Assembly (NCBI GenBank): GCA_000434295.1
Contig: HF994935.1
Coordinates: forward strand, 114,473-178,472
Source of the DNA: Acetobacter sp. CAG:977
GTDB taxonomy: Bacteria; Pseudomonadota; Alphaproteobacteria; CAAGCB01; CAG-977
Direction: 5' to 3'
DNA length: 64,000 nt
In this document: positions 56,201-63,697 of the stretch, piece after piece
Numbering within the stretch: position 1 is the first letter of the stretch
How the letters are laid out: each line of letters opens with the position of its first letter
Program-made: the position numbers and the translations under genes
The notes under the pieces: generated by a model
What the model was told of the DNA's origin: nothing
Databases searched by the model: none
The model's input: only the letters and a program-made list of their open reading frames with translations

Positions 56201-57881
56201 AAAACGTTCCGAGAACGGTTTTGACATGAATCTGTTTCATTTTTTCTTCAGTCAAAAGCCCGGTCTTGATCAGGGTATCTTTATTTTTCATGATGGCTCT
56301 TGCCATGCCGGAAGTAATAAAGCTGACTTTCGGACCGGCGGCAGCTTGGGTGGCCTGATCCAGATATTTTTCGGGTATCAAATCTCTGGCGTGGTGTTTC
56401 AAGGTATCCCGAAGATTTCCTTGGTCTACCTTGAAAAAGGATTCGGCGGCATCATTAAGATTTTGAGAGGCTTCTAAACGTTTGTTTTCCGTTCCGTACA
56501 CGACGAACGGAGCGTAAATTCGGACGGTTTTGTTAAAAGCAAGCTTGTCACGACCGGAATAGTATTCTTCATAGGCGCGGGCGGTTAGTAAATCTTTGGA
56601 ATATCCCTGAATGGCTGCAATGGCGGCTTTTCCGGGATCTTTCGATCGGCTCATTTCCGCCGTATAGGATTGCAACGCCGTTACTTGCGGCAAAGAGCTT
56701 GCAAATGTCAATGGGGCGCGTTTTCTCATACGGTACAAGAAGCCCGCTTCTGCCGTTGTTGCCGTCGCTTCGCACAAACGATCCGAAATGATTTCTTCAA
56801 CGGAACTTTGTCGTGACGAATTGTATTCTTTATCCAAATGCTGTTTGTGGTGATGGAATTCATGGACAAAGATGGAAGCGGAACGGTATCCCGATCCTGT
56901 CATCAGGGTTCCCATAACAATTTGTCCGGGTTCTCCGGGAGCACAATAAGCAGCTGCGTTTCCCGTGTATTCGCGGCTTAGGACGGGACGTTTTTCCGGC
57001 GGTACGGAATCAAACGCGGCCAATGTTACCGGATCTTCGACACAATGAGCCAGCATACCGGCCAGCTTTTTGACACTGGCTTCTTTTTTCGCCGTTGCAT
57101 AAAAGATTTGATCCGGGCGGTCGCCGTATTGCAAGATATATCCGTTTTCAACATCGGGATTTTTACGATAGGTTACCTCGCGTTTGGGCAACAATTCCTG
57201 CGGGCGGACGGCATCTTCGGCTTCCTGTCCTTTGGCAAAAACGTCGTTCAGTTTCGGTTTTTGCGCCGTCTGACCCTGAGACGGTTGAATAATCTGTTCT
57301 GCCGCTTTTTCTGTCGTATTTTCCTCTGCAGAGGCGGCTTCCGTTTTTTCCGTCTTTACTGTTTCGGGTGCCGCTTCCTTCGGTGCGGGCGTTTTGTCGG
57401 AAACATTTTCCGTACGTACCGTCCGGGCTTGTTTCGTTTGAGTGTTGTTTTTTTCAAACAACGCCGCTTTTTCATCGGCTTTTTGCAAAACGGCCAGATC
57501 CTTTTGCCCTTCGGGCGTACGGGCGTACGCGGCGACGGCTTTTACATAAGCTTCTTTGGCTCGAACCGAACGGCGGTCTATATGCTGGGCTTTTAAAGCA
57601 TTCATTGCTGCCTGAGTTACGCGCTGAGCCGCCAGAGCTTCTTCTTGCGTCGGCTTGTAATAAGATTCCGATTGGTTTGATTTCGATGCGCGAAAAGCGA
57701 TTTTATTAACCGTTCTTGCCATGTCGTTCGGCGTTTGCGGGCGCAACGCGTTTCGGTCATCATTTGCGGTTTTCTCGGCTGTTTCCGTACGTTCTTTATT
57801 GGCAGAATCTTTTTCAACAGTGTCGTATCGGGTTTTGCCGTTTCTTTTTCCCGAAAACAGGTTTTGTAAAAATCCCGCCAT
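53220..57881 (-). CDS. Giant repeat protein with two HExxH metallopeptidase-like domains
   Basis: 1,553 residues behind a strong AAAGGAG site; no signal peptide or membrane helix. After a charged N-terminus (1-205) come two homologous units of about 560 residues. Unit 1 has the HExxH motif at 340-344 (VHEFHHHKQHLDKEY), with a possible third ligand Glu371 in RLCEATA. Unit 2 (from about 795) repeats the same motif and the RLCEATAST helix. The C-terminal part (about 1370 on) keeps the helix (RLCEAAAEAAAAEF) but lacks HExxH. This resembles the DUF6782-type putative metallopeptidases as I recall them. Zinc binding is inferred. It could be an effector or an intracellular protease; it stands alone. 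Confidence 0.72.
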   Translation of the reverse strand: MAGFLQNLFSGKRNGKTRYDTVEKDSANKERTETAEKTANDDRNALRPQTPNDMARTVNKIAFRASKSNQSESYYKPTQEEALAAQRVTQAAMNALKAQHIDRRSVRAKEAYVKAVAAYARTPEGQKDLAVLQKADEKAALFEKNNTQTKQARTVRTENVSDKTPAPKEAAPETVKTEKTEAASAEENTTEKAAEQIIQPSQGQTAQKPKLNDVFAKGQEAEDAVRPQELLPKREVTYRKNPDVENGYILQYGDRPDQIFYATAKKEASVKKLAGMLAHCVEDPVTLAAFDSVPPEKRPVLSREYTGNAAAYCAPGEPGQIVMGTLMTGSGYRSASIFVHEFHHHKQHLDKEYNSSRQSSVEEIISDRLCEATATTAEAGFLYRMRKRAPLTFASSLPQVTALQSYTAEMSRSKDPGKAAIAAIQGYSKDLLTARAYEEYYSGRDKLAFNKTVRIYAPFVVYGTENKRLEASQNLNDAAESFFKVDQGNLRDTLKHHARDLIPEKYLDQATQAAAGPKVSFITSGMARAIMKNKDTLIKTGLLTEEKMKQIHVKTVLGTFSFDKLANAKIAGRQFLVADSRIWGSLVRLNDALLEPKTFLNAVKTNAEEKIASLKQWAGIKPDVPYATRLSFGQGVPFANFSATPYNKTGNEVVRLSYDLRDKKRNMIENKAKKMFDYLMASDETKKMLTSKDVNDKPVFSFATGLAANATAFAKNDKNPVDRIVINADLPPKEMAKACAEQMRMLQQEKTMESVRQTATGRGAEQAIRQQQGEAIRQSQPQGEAVQQAQAQPDPKPKLNDVFAKGQEAEDAVRPQELLPKREVTYRKNPDVENGYILQYGDKPDQVFYAEIESGKEKDVKILAKTLSHCIEDPVTLAAFDAVPKDKRPILMRENTGNAGAYCAPGDPGRIAMGKAVGSGYLAASVFVHEFHHHKQHLDKDYSNYNLGLIERMTELRLCEATASTAEAAFLYRMKERAPRDFASSLLSDSTLRAYTKEMAKSKNTDKAVVAAIEGYSSDMGTARYYENSYVSDEKYLIKKLISKNAAYMQYGTEEKKQKAAADIEFFSKTWLSSGQLDMKAALKHHARDLISEDYLDKATEAVKKPKVNYVTSGVARMLMSSKEKMIKSGWMTQEAFDKINVRTSLGAFSMKTLGKAKGPGKLLVKADNRIWGGLQDFNDLMSSPSSLMNRIKQAAEQKKDALKNLLMPKPRAPFATDLRFKQGGHIYANFGSTNELGKNAVRIKFDKASPNRDKIEKKAKEMFDILMAYPPTKALLTSKNPEEKPLIAFSELHSVKGSATSKRIMVSINQSPYEMAAQFVKQAQVQNQIAKGAEYTGGDPVKYKAETEYLRSPAQLMQEKRLCEAAAEAAAAEFMFRTEEMMSPADKLKAMSNPVLKAYKQGMKDYEGNRVAAISKAIEADIKREKDPLSPDHFKDGTEAIKRAVKENAPFIPQLDHLTPQELGQQMFSRHVSEEHMASVACAGLLKEEQMGYTLKKTMKNPSFYNVSDKRADDMRTVSAARKENAAILSNRNEGIKNIAAMKMTKENQSSK
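55360..55496 (-). repeat. Exact 137-bp repeat, copy in unit 2
   Basis: These 137 bases are identical to 57124-57260. They encode the linker that begins each unit (PKLNDVFAKGQEAEDAVRPQ onward). Sequence on both sides differs between the units, so the block was probably kept identical by gene conversion or selection. Confidence 0.95.
57124..57260 (-). repeat. Exact 137-bp repeat, copy in unit 1
   Basis: Identical to 55360-55496, in direct orientation 1,764 bases apart (588 codons). Recombination between them would delete exactly one unit in frame. Confidence 0.95.
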
Positions 57882-58069
57882 GACCGTTCTCCTTTAGGCT
57901 GGTTTTAAATACTTTCCCGTAAAATAAAGTATATCCGAAAATGTTGTTCTCTTCTATTATTTTTTGGCGAAAAATTTTGTCAAATTTATTACACTTTTGC
58001 CGTCTGCGTTGAATAAATCAAAAAGTGATTATAAAATATACGGGGAACGGCTTGATAACGGAGCGGAAA

Positions 58070-58735
58070 ATGAGAAAAACCCTGATTTTGGATTGCGACG
58101 GCGTTCTGTATCCGACTTCCCAGCTTTCGTTGCGCGATTTCGTTTCCGCCATGAAACGGACGGCAAAGGCTTGGGGAATTTCTGACGAAGAATATAACAA
58201 AGCGTCTCAGGCGTCTTTGTCAAAAAACGCAAAAGGGATGTTTAATTTCGTCCTTGAAATGACAAAAGGGGACATGGCGCGTTTCGACCGTTTTTGCACC
58301 GATATGTTTGACCGTGTCGATTATACGAAAATCACGCGGGACGATGTTTTAAAGCAACGGTTGAAGGATGCCCGAAAAACAAACGACGTCGTCATTTTGA
58401 CAAACAACCATCAAGCTCATTTGGAAAAGGTTTTGAATGCCCGATTCGGCGAAAGTTGCGAAACGGTCGGCGTTCCCTGTTATGATATCCGTTCTACCGA
58501 AAAGGACGGCATGTTTCACCCAAAACAGTCCGAAGAAGGATTGTTGATTTTTTGTGAAAAAATCGGCAAAAAGCCCCATGAATGCGTTTTGGTTGACGAT
58601 ACGCCGGTAAACATTTCCGCGGCGCGAAAGATAGGAATGGGCGGATGCCTGATCAGCGAAAAAATGACGCTTTCAAACTATTTGGAAGCCGTAAGCCGAC
58701 CGCCCCTGTTCGGAAAAGGATATGCCAGACAATGA
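58070..58735 (+). CDS. HAD-superfamily hydrolase (pyrimidine 5'-nucleotidase-like)
   Basis: 221 residues from this ATG, with GGAG 7 bases before it; the open frame extends to 58025. HAD motif I is LDCDGVLYPT (DxD), motif II is ILTNN, and the final acidic motif is CVLVDDTPVN. The helical cap resembles SDT1/phosphoglycolate-type enzymes. The substrate is unknown. Its TGA overlaps the ATG of glycerate kinase, so the two are coupled. Confidence 0.85.
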   Translation: MRKTLILDCDGVLYPTSQLSLRDFVSAMKRTAKAWGISDEEYNKASQASLSKNAKGMFNFVLEMTKGDMARFDRFCTDMFDRVDYTKITRDDVLKQRLKDARKTNDVVILTNNHQAHLEKVLNARFGESCETVGVPCYDIRSTEKDGMFHPKQSEEGLLIFCEKIGKKPHECVLVDDTPVNISAARKIGMGGCLISEKMTLSNYLEAVSRPPLFGKGYARQ

Positions 58736-59865
58736 GGCTGTTGATTGCCTCGGATTCTTTTAAAGGAACGTATTCTTCCGCCGAAGTCGCTTCTTTTTTA
58801 AAAGAGGGCGTTTTGTCGGTTGAGCCCGATTGCAACGTTTTTTGCGTTGAGGTTTCCGACGGCGGGGAAGGATTTTTAGAGGCTTTGAACTCTGCCGACA
58901 AACGGCTGAAGCGTGTTGAAACCGAAACTTTTGACGCTTTGATGCGCCCGATCGTCGTACCGTTTCTGCATGACGGAAAAACGGCATATGTCGAATCCGC
59001 TCTGACTTGCGGTTTGTCGCGTTTGGCGTTGCGGGAACGAAATCCTTTAAATACGACGACGTTCGGTTTGGGGTGCCAGATTTTGTCGGCTCTTCAAACG
59101 GGATGTGACAGAATCGTCATCGGGTTGGGCGGAACGGGTACGCATGATTGCGGAATGGGGATGTTGCAGGCTTTGGGCGTGCGGTTTTACGACGATTCAA
59201 ACCGTTTGATTTCCGACGGTTCAAGGGCAAAAGAGCTGCTTTTTTGCAAATATGCGGACATGGCTGAAATTGATGAAACCGTTGCTCAAACGGCTTTTGT
59301 TGCGGCAAGCGACGTAAAAAATCCGTTGGTCGGAGAAAACGGCGCCGCAAAAGTGTTCGCACCGCAAAAGGGAGCGGATGCCGCAACGGTTGAGATGTTG
59401 GAATTCGGGACGGTTCATGCTTGCCAAGTTTTGGAACGCAGCTGTTCAAAAAGTTTGAATTTTGACGGAGCCGGAGCGGCAGGCGGGTTGGGGGCGGCTT
59501 TAAATGTTTTTAAGAACGTTCAAACCGTTTCGGGGGCGGATATTATTTTAAAGGCGGCTGATTTTGAAGGATTGCTGCGTTCGGGCATTGACGGCGTCAT
59601 AACGGGCGAGGGGCGGACGGACGGTCAAACCCTGTTCGGGAAAATGCCTTTAAAGGTGGCGTCGGCGGCGCAAAAGTACGGTGTTCCCGTACTTTTGGTT
59701 TGCGGCACGGCCAAAGCGGAAAGCGATCGGTTGCTTTTAAAAGGTGTTACAAAGATAAAGCCGTTGTTTCAAGAAAGTCTTTCTTTTGAAACACTTTTGC
59801 GCGATACCCCCGAAGCGTTGAGAAAAGCGGGAAGAGATGCCGTTTCGTTTTTTAAAAACGGCTGA
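58732..59865 (+). CDS. Glycerate kinase (GlxK/GarK family)
   Basis: 377 residues from the ATG that overlaps the HAD stop (ATGA). The start MRLLIASDSFKGTYSSAEVA and the motifs VSDGGEGFLEAL, IGLGGTGTHDCGMGML and GAGAAGGLGAAL are family hallmarks, and VITGEGRTDGQTLFGK is near the end. It phosphorylates D-glycerate to 2-phosphoglycerate, feeding lower glycolysis. Coupling with a HAD phosphatase suggests linked carbon-salvage roles, an inference only. Confidence 0.93.
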   Translation: MRLLIASDSFKGTYSSAEVASFLKEGVLSVEPDCNVFCVEVSDGGEGFLEALNSADKRLKRVETETFDALMRPIVVPFLHDGKTAYVESALTCGLSRLALRERNPLNTTTFGLGCQILSALQTGCDRIVIGLGGTGTHDCGMGMLQALGVRFYDDSNRLISDGSRAKELLFCKYADMAEIDETVAQTAFVAASDVKNPLVGENGAAKVFAPQKGADAATVEMLEFGTVHACQVLERSCSKSLNFDGAGAAGGLGAALNVFKNVQTVSGADIILKAADFEGLLRSGIDGVITGEGRTDGQTLFGKMPLKVASAAQKYGVPVLLVCGTAKAESDRLLLKGVTKIKPLFQESLSFETLLRDTPEALRKAGRDAVSFFKNG

Positions 59866-59908
59866 AATTTTTTCTTTATTCTGTTGAGGAACGAAGCAGG
59901 GCGTGCTA

Positions 59909-59932
59909 CTTTTCGCAAGTTTTTGCGAAAGG
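59909..59932 (+). promoter_or_regulatory. Hairpin covering the ribosome binding site of the next gene
   Basis: CTTTTCGCAA 59909-59918 can pair with TTGCGAAAGG 59923-59932 (9-10 pairs, 4-base loop). The right arm includes most of the AAAGGG ribosome binding site of the gene at 59941. It could limit translation, for example as a temperature-sensitive hairpin, or be a simple terminator-like stem. Confidence 0.5.
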
Positions 59933-59940
59933 GCGATAAA

Positions 59941-60798
59941 ATGCGTTTAACGGCTTTTATAATGGCCGGCGTGCTTTTGTCCGGAGCGGCGGCCGCGGAA
60001 GAAGTTTCGAAACCGGAAAGTTCGCTGAAAGCGAATTTCCGCCGTGTCGGGTTAGAGCTGTCTTCAACGAATGTTGCCAATGCCGCGCAATATCAGGATT
60101 CTCCTGTTTCACAATTAAGCGCCGACGGACAAACGGTCACAAAGGGCGTTTTTGACTTTGTTGCCGAATATTCGCACGGAAATATGCGTTGGAACAACGG
60201 CGTTTTGTTGGAATACGGGAAAATCCGCCTTGAGCCGTATGACGAGCCGTCCGAAAGCAATGAAACGGCGGATAAAATATTAGCTTATACGGAATACGCG
60301 CACAGGCTGTTCAACATATATTCGGCTGATTTCGGACCGATGCTTAATGCCGAATACCAAACCGAATTTACCGCAAACGACGGCGCGGAACGGATGCGCG
60401 TTTATCGCGGCAAGGCAGGCATGACGATTTTTGACGGGACGATCGTCAAAGATTTGTATTTCGCAGGCGTTGTCGAATATGACATCACCTATCCTGAACA
60501 TGTGAATAAATTTGCGTTGGAAGCGGGCTGGCGTTTGGAATACAAGCCTGCCGACAATTTGCTTTTTACGACGGACGGGTATTATCGCCGCTATTTATCG
60601 TACAGCCAATATGTCCCCGAAGATTTCAGGTATGATTTCAGTGCGAACGCGCGCATGGACGCTTCTTTAAATTCGAAATTGTCGCTCGGACCTTTTTTAA
60701 GCTATCGCAGGGCTCATTCGCGTCAAGCCGATGCGGCGGGCAGCAATTTCACGATAGGCATCGCATTTAGCTACAAGAACGTTTTTGATTTGCTGTAA
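59941..60798 (+). CDS. Exported, probably outer-membrane beta-barrel protein
   Basis: 285 residues. A signal peptide ends at AAAAEE (about residue 19). The remainder is a series of amphipathic strands with alternating aromatic residues (FDFVAEYSHGNMRWNNGVLL, FALEAGWRLEYKPADNLLF, LGPFLSYRRAH), and the C-terminus IGIAFSYKNVFDLL is barrel-like. The family was not recognised (DUF3078-like at most). The start follows AAAGGG, which lies in a hairpin. The upstream frame to 59884 is not a plausible N-terminus. Confidence 0.72.
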   Translation: MRLTAFIMAGVLLSGAAAAEEVSKPESSLKANFRRVGLELSSTNVANAAQYQDSPVSQLSADGQTVTKGVFDFVAEYSHGNMRWNNGVLLEYGKIRLEPYDEPSESNETADKILAYTEYAHRLFNIYSADFGPMLNAEYQTEFTANDGAERMRVYRGKAGMTIFDGTIVKDLYFAGVVEYDITYPEHVNKFALEAGWRLEYKPADNLLFTTDGYYRRYLSYSQYVPEDFRYDFSANARMDASLNSKLSLGPFLSYRRAHSRQADAAGSNFTIGIAFSYKNVFDLL

Positions 60799-60837
60799 CC
60801 GTTTTATGTTCGGTACGGCGCGAGCTCTTTTTGCTTG

Positions 60838-60877
60838 ATTATTATATAAACAAATAATAACATGGTTATATAATAAT
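60838..60877 (+). promoter_or_regulatory. Perfect 12-bp inverted repeat upstream of the kinase gene
   Basis: ATTATTATATAA 60838-60849 and TTATATAATAAT 60866-60877 are exact inverted copies with 16 bases between. They end just before the GAGGGG ribosome binding site of the gene at 60892. This looks like a dimer operator or AT-rich promoter region. Confidence 0.55.
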
Positions 60878-60891
60878 TAAAGAGGGGTGCC

Positions 60892-61605
60892 ATGAAAAAC
60901 ATAGAAAAAATAAAAGAAAACGTTGCACTTGCGTTAAAGAAAAATTTTCCTCAAACTTCGCAAAGCATATCGGCGGACAATCTGGTTTTAATCCATGAAG
61001 GGCGCTTTGCCAATGCGGCGGTTTTACGTTACAAAGACGACAGACTGGATTTAACGGTTAAAGATTTTTCGGGATCTCCTTTTTGGATCAGAAGAGTGTT
61101 CGGCGTTTTTTCGACCCGAACCGAATACACGGCTAAAAAGGCTTTGGCGCAAGCGACGGGGGATCACGGCGTTTTGCAAAGGTTGTCTCCGTGGTCTATA
61201 GCTTTTGATTATGTTCGGGGCGACACGTTAAACAAAGTCCCTTGCAACGTTCCCGCTGATTATTTTATTAAAATGGAACAAATCGTATCAAAACTGCATG
61301 AATGCGGTTTCGTGCATTTGGATTTAAGGAATTTGGGAAACATGATTTTAGGAGACGACGGCAAACCTTATATCATAGATTTCCAATCCTGTCTTTCGAC
61401 GAAACACATGCCTCGTTTTATCAGAAAATACTTGGAAAAGGTCGATTTTTCAGGAATTTACAAGGCATGGGAACGCAAATGTCCCCAAGCGTTGGACGAA
61501 GGGCGAAAGTCTGTTTTGTCGTATGTGAACGCAATAAGAAAGTTTTGGGTTTTTAAAGGCTATCCTCTGGATCATTTTTTGGAAAAAAGGAAAATGAAGC
61601 ATTAA
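60892..61605 (+). CDS. RIO/Kdo-kinase-like small kinase
   Basis: 237 residues with a kinase-like fold resembling the lipopolysaccharide (Kdo/InaA) and RIO kinases. The catalytic loop is HLDLRNLGN (His142, Asp144, Asn150) and the metal Asp is Asp163 in IIDFQS. Lys57 in LTVKDFSG is a candidate ATP Lys. The N-lobe is short. A role in phosphorylating the LPS core is possible, but not shown by context. The last 4 bases overlap the convergent LysR gene. Confidence 0.78.
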   Translation: MKNIEKIKENVALALKKNFPQTSQSISADNLVLIHEGRFANAAVLRYKDDRLDLTVKDFSGSPFWIRRVFGVFSTRTEYTAKKALAQATGDHGVLQRLSPWSIAFDYVRGDTLNKVPCNVPADYFIKMEQIVSKLHECGFVHLDLRNLGNMILGDDGKPYIIDFQSCLSTKHMPRFIRKYLEKVDFSGIYKAWERKCPQALDEGRKSVLSYVNAIRKFWVFKGYPLDHFLEKRKMKH

Positions 61606-62504
61606 GCATGCAGTAACGCGCATTTTTTTTGTACGGCATCAAGAAATGCTTTTTGAGCCGGCGAGAAAGATTGATTCCTTTTCCAAACCAGGTTAAGAGC
61701 GGATTCCAAAACGGGCTCGAGAGGACGAAAACAAAGAGAGCCGTTGTTTCGGATATTTGCCAGCTTGTCCAAAGCCAAAGCACAGCCGACGCCTTCTTCC
61801 ACCAGCAACACCGCATTGAACAGCAGGTTATATGTGGCGACGATGTTCATTTTGTCAACATCGCTTCCGAACCAATCAAGAAAACCGTTTTCTTTGACGG
61901 ATTTTTGAAGAACCTGTCTTGAACAAATTAACGGTACACCCGGCAGGTCGTTTTTATTCAGCGTCTTATGCGCAGCCAAAGGATGGTCTTTTTTTAAAAT
62001 GACGCCCCATACGTCTTTGGCGGGCAAATCGATTTTATCGTATTTTGACAAGTCGAACGGTTGGATCAGCACGCCGAAATCCAACAACCCTTTTTCCAAA
62101 CGCTCGGCGACGTCCTGAGCGTTGCCGCTGTACAAATGAAATCGGATTTTGGGATATTTTTTTTGAACGTCGCGGATGCAACGGGCAACGATGGTCATGC
62201 CTTCGGTTTCGCCACCGCCGATATGGACGTCTCCTTCGACGGCATTTCGAGCGCGGGAAAATTCCGATTTTGTTTTTTCGACCATTTCCAGAATTTCTTC
62301 GGCACGTTGCCTTAGAAACATTCCTTCTGCGGTCAGAAATACGTTTCTGTTGGCACGTTCAAACAAAGGGTAACCCAATTCGATTTCCAACTCTTGGATT
62401 TGTCGGGACAAAGTCGGTTGAGTGATGTTCAATGTTTCGGCGGCGGCGCTGAACCCGCCTTCTTTGGCAACGGCAAGAAAGTATCTGAGGACTCTGATTT
62501 CCAT
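61602..62504 (-). CDS. LysR-family transcriptional regulator
   Basis: 300 residues. The N-terminal winged helix is typical (RYFLAVAKEGGFSAAAETLN, then QPTLSRQIQELE), and a linker helix and substrate-binding domain follow (about 90-290). The target is unknown; LysR proteins often control the divergent gene, here the cyclophilin-like gene at 62611. It is convergent with the kinase gene with overlapping stops. Confidence 0.92.
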   Translation of the reverse strand: MEIRVLRYFLAVAKEGGFSAAAETLNITQPTLSRQIQELEIELGYPLFERANRNVFLTAEGMFLRQRAEEILEMVEKTKSEFSRARNAVEGDVHIGGGETEGMTIVARCIRDVQKKYPKIRFHLYSGNAQDVAERLEKGLLDFGVLIQPFDLSKYDKIDLPAKDVWGVILKKDHPLAAHKTLNKNDLPGVPLICSRQVLQKSVKENGFLDWFGSDVDKMNIVATYNLLFNAVLLVEEGVGCALALDKLANIRNNGSLCFRPLEPVLESALNLVWKRNQSFSPAQKAFLDAVQKKCALLHA

Positions 62505-62521
62505 ATTTTTTCCGTTTATAG

Positions 62522-62569
62522 ATGCTTTAAAAGCATAGCATACGATAAAGTATAAGTATTTGATATAAT
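62522..62569. promoter_or_regulatory. Intergenic palindrome and -10 element between LysR gene and divergent gene
   Basis: ATGCTTT 62522-62528 and AAAGCAT 62530-62536 form a palindrome with one central A, a possible regulator site 18 bases from the LysR start. TATAAT at 62564-62569 is a -10 for the plus strand; its -35 is not clear. Confidence 0.45.
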
Positions 62570-62610
62570 ATTTTTTTGTGCGTACACTGCTTTAAATGAA
62601 AACTTAGGCT

Positions 62611-63069
62611 ATGGCGGGAAAGATGACGGTCGGACAATGTTGCCGAAATAAAATTTTTTATTTCTTTTTCGTGTTTTTTATTTTTAATGCCCGCTCTTTT
62701 GCCGGCGAAGGAGGTAAGCAGATGGAAATCAGGATTTCGGGGGCTGAATTTGAAATAAAAGCCGAATTGAATAATACGGCGACATCCAGGGATTTGTGGG
62801 CGTCTTTGCCGGTTCGGTTGCGGTTTTATCCGCTTCAAAATCGCGAATTCTACGCGCCGATCGCTCTTGAAAAAGAAGACAGCGACGTTCGCGACGGCTA
62901 TGAAATCGGTGATATCGGGTATTGGACGGGCGGCGATACCGTGGTTTTATATTACGGCGAAGGTTGGACGGGCGATTTGATTATCATGGGGCGCATGACG
63001 TCTGATTTTGATTTTTTGCGGACGATTTCCGAACCGTTTGACGCCGTCATAGAAAAAATCGGAGAATAA
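62611..63069 (+). CDS. Exported cyclophilin-like fold protein
   Basis: 152 residues. A Phe-rich signal segment (about 16-31, FYFFFVFFIFNARSFA) precedes a compact beta domain resembling the cyclophilin_like family: FEIKAELNNTATSRDLWASL, then FYAPIAL, YEIGDIGYWTGGDTVVLYYG and a late IGE end. Members of this family are small and of unknown role. The gene reads divergently from the LysR gene. A second ATG at 62623 is an equally possible start. Confidence 0.78.
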   Translation: MAGKMTVGQCCRNKIFYFFFVFFIFNARSFAGEGGKQMEIRISGAEFEIKAELNNTATSRDLWASLPVRLRFYPLQNREFYAPIALEKEDSDVRDGYEIGDIGYWTGGDTVVLYYGEGWTGDLIIMGRMTSDFDFLRTISEPFDAVIEKIGE

Positions 63070-63072
63070 AAA

Positions 63073-63149
63073 TGGTCGGGGCGACAAGATTCGAACTTGC
63101 GACATCCTGCTCCCAAAGCAGGCGCTCTACCAGGCTGAGCCACGCCCCG
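63073..63149 (-). tRNA. tRNA-Pro (TGG)
   Basis: 77 bases on the minus strand with encoded CCA. The acceptor CGGGGCG/CGCCCCG is perfect (63143-63149 with 63077-63083). The anticodon loop TTTGGGA gives anticodon TGG, and the anticodon stem is CCTGC/GCAGG. The T loop TTCGAAT and D arm are normal. Confidence 0.95.
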
Positions 63150-63177
63150 ACATATCAGGCATCATAGCGTAAAACTT

Positions 63178-63645
63178 CTATTTTTCAACGTTAAAAAACG
63201 GATGCCTGACAACATCGCCTTCCGATATGTTCAGGCGTTTCGCGCTTCCCGCCTTCATTTCCAGAACGGCTTGCATTTTTTTGTTTACGGTAATGACGTC
63301 TCTGGAAAACGGGACGGTGTATTCAAAAATCGCACGAATAACGCCGTTATCGTCAATAAAGAACATATCCAAAGACATCGGCGTATTAGCCATCCACATG
63401 CCGATTTGGCGCGGCGTTTTGAAATCAAACAACATTCCCGCATTATCGTCCATTTCCGTTCGGAACATCAGACCGCGTTCTCTTTGAGCATCGGTTACGG
63501 CTGTTTCGACGGTCAATTCCAACGTCGGCGCATTTTTTCGCAAAATTTCGATTTGCGTTTTTTCAAACGTCATGCCCGTTTGTTTCGGTTGTTCCCACAG
63601 GCAGGAGGACACAAAAAGAAGAAGAACAAAAAAAGGCAGTTTCAA
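63178..63645 (-). CDS. DUF192 lipoprotein
   Basis: 155 residues. A lipoprotein signal ends at Cys15 (FVSSC). The DUF192 domain (about 40-150) has the marks DAQRERGLMFRTEMDDNAGM, GMWMANTPMSLDMFFID and AVLEMKAGSAKRLNI. Its function is unknown; it is a periplasmic or membrane-attached protein. In the window it lies between tRNA-Pro and the edge gene on the same strand. Confidence 0.9.
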   Translation of the reverse strand: MKLPFFVLLLFVSSCLWEQPKQTGMTFEKTQIEILRKNAPTLELTVETAVTDAQRERGLMFRTEMDDNAGMLFDFKTPRQIGMWMANTPMSLDMFFIDDNGVIRAIFEYTVPFSRDVITVNKKMQAVLEMKAGSAKRLNISEGDVVRHPFFNVEK

Positions 63646-63670
63646 GAGCGTCTCCGTTTATGTTGAAAAA

Positions 63671-63689
63671 AAGCCCCGAACTGGGGCTT
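63671..63689. terminator. Terminator between DUF192 gene and edge gene
   Basis: AAGCCCC 63671-63677 pairs with GGGGCTT 63683-63689, with an A run on the left and a T-rich run on the right. On the minus strand it ends the gene at 63698. Confidence 0.85.
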
Positions 63690-63697
63690 TTCTTTTT

